A stretch of DNA of 64,000 nucleotides from JAABTH01 sp964390725. GTDB lineage: Bacteria; Bacillota; Dethiobacteria; DTU022. Below the pieces are notes generated by a model. The model made no database searches. It worked only from the letters and a program-made list of their open reading frames with translations, and had not been told where the DNA came from. Location: assembly GCA_964390725.1 (NCBI GenBank), contig CAYMIW010000012.1, positions 1 to 64,000 of the forward strand, in the 5' to 3' direction. This document shows positions 61,150 through 64,000 of this stretch, in pieces. Each line of letters starts with the position of its first letter. Position 1 is the stretch's first letter. The translations under genes were made by a program, and so were the position numbers.

Positions 61150-62205
61150 TTATCCCTCCCTTTTCAGCCGATAGTTGGTGAGAATAAACATGCCTAGAGT
61201 AACCAACAGAAGCGTAGCCTGCACAACCTGGCCAAGATACACAGGCACTCCAAGTGCCCTGCTAACCGTGAGTGAACCGGTATCAATCAAACCAATAAAC
61301 AGAGCAGCTATTCCTACCCCAAAGGGGTTTAAAGCGCCCAGCGTAGCGACGATAATACCGGTATAGCCAAGATTTGCAGAGAGTCCCTGGATTAGGTGAA
61401 AATGAATCCCGGCTACTTCACCAACTCCCGCCAGCCCGGCAATACCACCGCTGACAAGGGCTGTGACAAGAATTGTTTTTTCTACGTTTATACCTGCAAA
61501 ACGAGATGCTTCAGCATTACTTCCCGCAGCTCTCATTTTCAGGCCGAAAGCTGTCCGGCTAATGATTAACCAGATTGAAAATAAAACAAAAACCCCCAAA
61601 ATAAAGCCAAAATGCAACCTCGTTCCGGGAATTAACCTAAAGAACATTGCGCTTTGAGCAATATCCGGAGACTGGGGCCAAAAGGATACAGGATCTCTCC
61701 ATGGTCCATTTAGAAGGTAGCTCACAAAAAAAACAATCACAGAGTTCATCAACAGCGTTGTTACTACTTCATCAACCTTGAGTTTTACTCTTAATAGGGC
61801 TGGAATGAGCGCCCAGAGAACGCCTCCGATAAAGCCACCGATAATCATTACCGGCAAAGCAATCCAAGGTGTAGTCCCTTCTAAAAGCACCCCCAGCCAG
61901 GCACCCATAATAGCCCCTGCAGTGAGCTGACCTTCTGCGCCTATATTGTAATATCCCGCCTTAAATGCAAAAGCTACCGCAGCGCCAGTAAGAAAAAGTG
62001 GTGTTGCTTTAACCAGCAGCTCAACTATCGTAACTGTGCTGGTAAACGGTGCGATCAAAAAGTAGTAATAGGTATGCAGTGGATTAGCCTGCACCCAGAC
62101 AATAAATATAATTGTAATCAAAAAGGTCACTACTATAGCCATTAATGGTATAACAGGACGAACCCAGGCAGGAGCAGGCGATTTTTCAAGTCTAAGCTTT
62201 GACAC
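61150..62205 (-). CDS. ABC permease for nucleosides (NupP-like)
   Basis: 351 residues with about 9 hydrophobic helices. The family core is KAGYYNIGAEGQLTAGAIMG, then VDEVVTTLLMNSVIVFFVSY and FGLKMRAAGSNAEASRFAGI. It matches the first permease of BMP-type transporters (RbsC-like group). The stop lies 3 bases from the AUA start of the second permease, whose ribosome binding site is within its last codons. Confidence 0.9.
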   Translation of the reverse strand: MSKLRLEKSPAPAWVRPVIPLMAIVVTFLITIIFIVWVQANPLHTYYYFLIAPFTSTVTIVELLVKATPLFLTGAAVAFAFKAGYYNIGAEGQLTAGAIMGAWLGVLLEGTTPWIALPVMIIGGFIGGVLWALIPALLRVKLKVDEVVTTLLMNSVIVFFVSYLLNGPWRDPVSFWPQSPDIAQSAMFFRLIPGTRLHFGFILGVFVLFSIWLIISRTAFGLKMRAAGSNAEASRFAGINVEKTILVTALVSGGIAGLAGVGEVAGIHFHLIQGLSANLGYTGIIVATLGALNPFGVGIAALFIGLIDTGSLTVSRALGVPVYLGQVVQATLLLVTLGMFILTNYRLKREG

Positions 62206-62223
62206 GTCTAATCCTCCAGCTTC

Positions 62224-63732
62224 TTAGGAAATCTTTTCATTATTATAAACATCTACCCCAGCCATTAACAGTCCGAGGATCTCTTCATTCGCTTCCGAGG
62301 CAGGGATAATCCCCATTATTTTCCCTTCATAGATCACAGCTATACGATCTGATAGTTCCATAACCTCTTCCAGGTCTTCCGAGACCAGAAGCACGCCAGC
62401 ACCATGATCTCTTTCTTCCAATAATTTGCCCCTTACATATTCAGTTGCGCCTACATCAAGGCCACGAGTCGGCTGTGCAGCTAATATACAACAAGGCTTT
62501 CTGGAAAGAGCCCGGGCCATAACTACCTTCTGCATATTCCCACCGGAAAGTGTTCGCACTTTATCATCAGGATCTGCTTTAATATTATACTCGTCAATTA
62601 ATTCACGAGCATGTTCATGGATTAGCTTTTTATTTAGGATTCCACGTCTGCTATAATTTTCCAGGCTTTCCAAGGCCAGATTTTCGGCAACCGAGAGTTC
62701 ACCAACCACCCCGGCATGGCGGTCTTCAGGTGTCCTTCCCATCCCGGCTAGAGTTATATCTGCTGGACAGGCTCCGGTTATGTCACACATATTCATGGTG
62801 ATCTTTCCGCTAGTCGGTTTCTGAAGGCCGGTTAAAACCTTAACAAGCTCTGTCTGTCCATTACCAGAGACTCCCGCGACGCTTAAAATCTCTCCACGGC
62901 GTAGTTCGAGAGAAATTTCTTTTAGTCGTCTTAATCCCTGGCTATCAGTCAGATTGAGCTTATCTATGGACATTATTGATTCACCAATGCTCTTGTCGCT
63001 TTGTTTTTTAATGCCAAAGGTTTCTCGGCCAACCATCATTTTTGCCAGATCTTTTTCTGAAGTGTCTACACGATCAACAGTGCCTGCCAATTTGCCTGCT
63101 CTGAGTACCGTAATGCGGCCGCATATAGCCATAACTTCATTAAGCTTGTGGCTGATAAAAATCACAGATAAACCTTTCTCTACTAACCTGTTAAGAGAAA
63201 CAAAAAGAGCTTCCACTTCCTGTGGTACAAGAACTGCAGTAGGTTCATCCATGATTAGAACTTTTGCATTACGATATAAAGCTTTTAAAACTTCTACCTT
63301 CTGACGCTCCCCTACTGATAAATTTTTTACCAAGGCATTTGGTTTAACCGGAATACCATATTTTTCTGATGCAGTTGCAACTTTATTTTCAATTTCTTTT
63401 GGATTAAGCTTAAAACCCTCAACAACACCTAGCACTATATTTTCTGCAACAGTTAAAGGGGGTACCAGGGTGAAATGCTGGGTAACCATACCTATGCCAT
63501 TCTTTATAGCATCACGCGGTGAGGCAATATTAACTTGTTTTTCTTCAACAAATATTTCACCATCATCTGCTCGGTATAGTCCATAGAGAATACGCATTAA
63601 AGTAGTTTTGCCTGCACCATTTTCCCCAAGCAGAGCGTGGATTTCACCTTTTCTAAGATTAAAATCAACACTGTCATTGGCTATTACATTGCCAAAATGT
63701 TTTGTTATATTTATCATCTGAACTGCGTACAT
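62224..63732 (-). CDS. ABC transporter ATPase for nucleosides (NupO-like)
   Basis: 502 residues, two fused ATPase domains. The first has Walker A LGENGAGKTTLMRILYG and signature LSVGERQKVEVLKAL. The second (about 265-490) has VAGVSGNGQTELVKVLTG, a degenerate P-loop, and signature LSGGNMQKVVMARAL. Sugar/nucleoside (RbsA-type) subfamily with TRGLDVGATEYV. It energises uptake with the two permeases and the binding lipoprotein. Confidence 0.93.
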   Translation of the reverse strand: MYAVQMINITKHFGNVIANDSVDFNLRKGEIHALLGENGAGKTTLMRILYGLYRADDGEIFVEEKQVNIASPRDAIKNGIGMVTQHFTLVPPLTVAENIVLGVVEGFKLNPKEIENKVATASEKYGIPVKPNALVKNLSVGERQKVEVLKALYRNAKVLIMDEPTAVLVPQEVEALFVSLNRLVEKGLSVIFISHKLNEVMAICGRITVLRAGKLAGTVDRVDTSEKDLAKMMVGRETFGIKKQSDKSIGESIMSIDKLNLTDSQGLRRLKEISLELRRGEILSVAGVSGNGQTELVKVLTGLQKPTSGKITMNMCDITGACPADITLAGMGRTPEDRHAGVVGELSVAENLALESLENYSRRGILNKKLIHEHARELIDEYNIKADPDDKVRTLSGGNMQKVVMARALSRKPCCILAAQPTRGLDVGATEYVRGKLLEERDHGAGVLLVSEDLEEVMELSDRIAVIYEGKIMGIIPASEANEEILGLLMAGVDVYNNEKIS

Positions 63733-63743
63733 TTTTATACCTC

Positions 63744-63772
63744 AAGGGCAGCAGAAGCTCACTGCCGCCCTT
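63744..63772. other. Hairpin between binding-protein and ATPase genes
   Basis: AAGGGCAGCAG (63744-63754) pairs with CTGCCGCCCTT (63762-63772), one mismatch. On the minus strand it abuts the GAGG ribosome binding site of the ATPase gene and has no T-run after it. On the plus strand it is followed by TTTTTATC like a terminator, although no plus gene ends here. Confidence 0.55.
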
Positions 63773-63790
63773 TTTATCTAAATAATTTAT

Positions 63791-64000
63791 TTAGTTTACA
63801 GCGCCCGGAGTTGACTCATCTATTTCAACACGAAATACTCCGGATAAAATATCTGCTTCTTTCTGTTTTACCGCTTCAACCAATTCTGCAGGGATCTGTT
63901 CTTCCAGGCCATGGAAAGGTGCCAGGTAAGCTCCTCCTTTACCCATCATACTAAAATCCCTAAGATCTTGGGCTGTATAAAGCCCAGCCGAAACGCTTTC
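63791..64000 (-). CDS. BMP-family substrate-binding lipoprotein, C-terminal end only
   Basis: The last 69 codons of a minus-strand gene that continues past the window edge: GLYTAQDLRDFSMMGKGGAY, then LAPFHGLEEQIPAELVEAVK, and stop at 63791-63793. The ending fits the BmpA/NupN family of nucleoside-binding lipoproteins, and the permease and ATPase genes downstream support it. The lipoprotein signal is outside the window. Confidence 0.8.
   Translation of the reverse strand, partial: ESVSAGLYTAQDLRDFSMMGKGGAYLAPFHGLEEQIPAELVEAVKQKEADILSGVFRVEIDESTPGAVN

Noticed and set aside
1..64000. CRISPR arrays, insertion sequences, prophage or tRNA/rRNA genes
   Set aside because: I saw no spaced direct repeats, transposase, integrase or tRNA-like cloverleaf in the gaps; the only tandem repeat is the coding one in rpsF.

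Overview
The window is a chromosomal replication-origin region of a low-to-mid GC, endospore-type Firmicute (Bacillota, Clostridia-like). Support: the conserved order rpmH-dnaA-dnaN-recF-gyrB-gyrA; the leftward run rnpA-yidD-yidC-jag-mnmE-rsmG-noc-parA-parB; a SpoVS homologue; a T-box leader; and AGGAGG-type ribosome binding sites with frequent TTG and GTG starts. No species can be named from the sequence alone. I saw no insertion sequence, prophage, CRISPR array, rRNA or tRNA.

Layout. From 1 to 19.85 kb every gene is on the minus strand: an FAD dehydrogenase, dnaB, rplI, the rpsF-ssb-rpsR operon, metY-metX behind a long structured leader, an AI-2E-type membrane protein, ychF, a DUF951 protein, adk, bactofilin plus an M23 peptidase, parB-parA with two perfect parS sites, a Noc-like second ParB, rsmG, mnmE, jag, yidC, yidD, rnpA and rpmH. 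rpmH is too short for simple ORF lists. The AT-rich gaps on both sides of dnaA (19850-20116 and 21527-21785) carry DnaA boxes and are the probable oriC. From dnaA rightward most genes are on the plus strand: dnaA, dnaN, recF, a DUF721/DciA-like gene, remB, gyrB, gyrA and a carboxyltransferase. Next is a T-box controlled branched-chain amino-acid cluster (ilvE, ilvD, ilvB, ilvN, leuC, leuD). It is followed by an EF-G-like GTPase, ddl, a type-4 uracil-DNA glycosylase, a two-component system with a propeller/GerMN membrane protein, argS, serS and a second AI-2E-type protein.

After about 53.5 kb the content becomes accessory: a lipoprotein serpin (minus), an MFS exporter, spoVS (minus), and a molybdenum hydroxylase pair (Mo subunit plus 2Fe-2S subunit, no FAD subunit). 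The last of these converges on a BMP-type nucleoside ABC transporter (minus) whose binding-protein gene runs off the right edge.

How the parts fit: the core handles origin firing (DnaA, DnaN, DnaB, DciA-like protein, gyrase), origin segregation (ParAB and parS, Noc-like), membrane insertion (YidC, YidD, Jag) and translation. The metabolic blocks supply methionine and branched-chain amino acids under RNA-leader control. The most unusual items are the metYX leader, whose segments can pair with the metY ribosome binding site; a permease gene that appears to start at AUA; an inhibitory-type serpin anchored as a lipoprotein; ribosomal protein S6 with a long acidic repeat tail; GyrA with Val at the quinolone-contact Ser position; and a beta-propeller/double-GerMN protein next to a sensor kinase.
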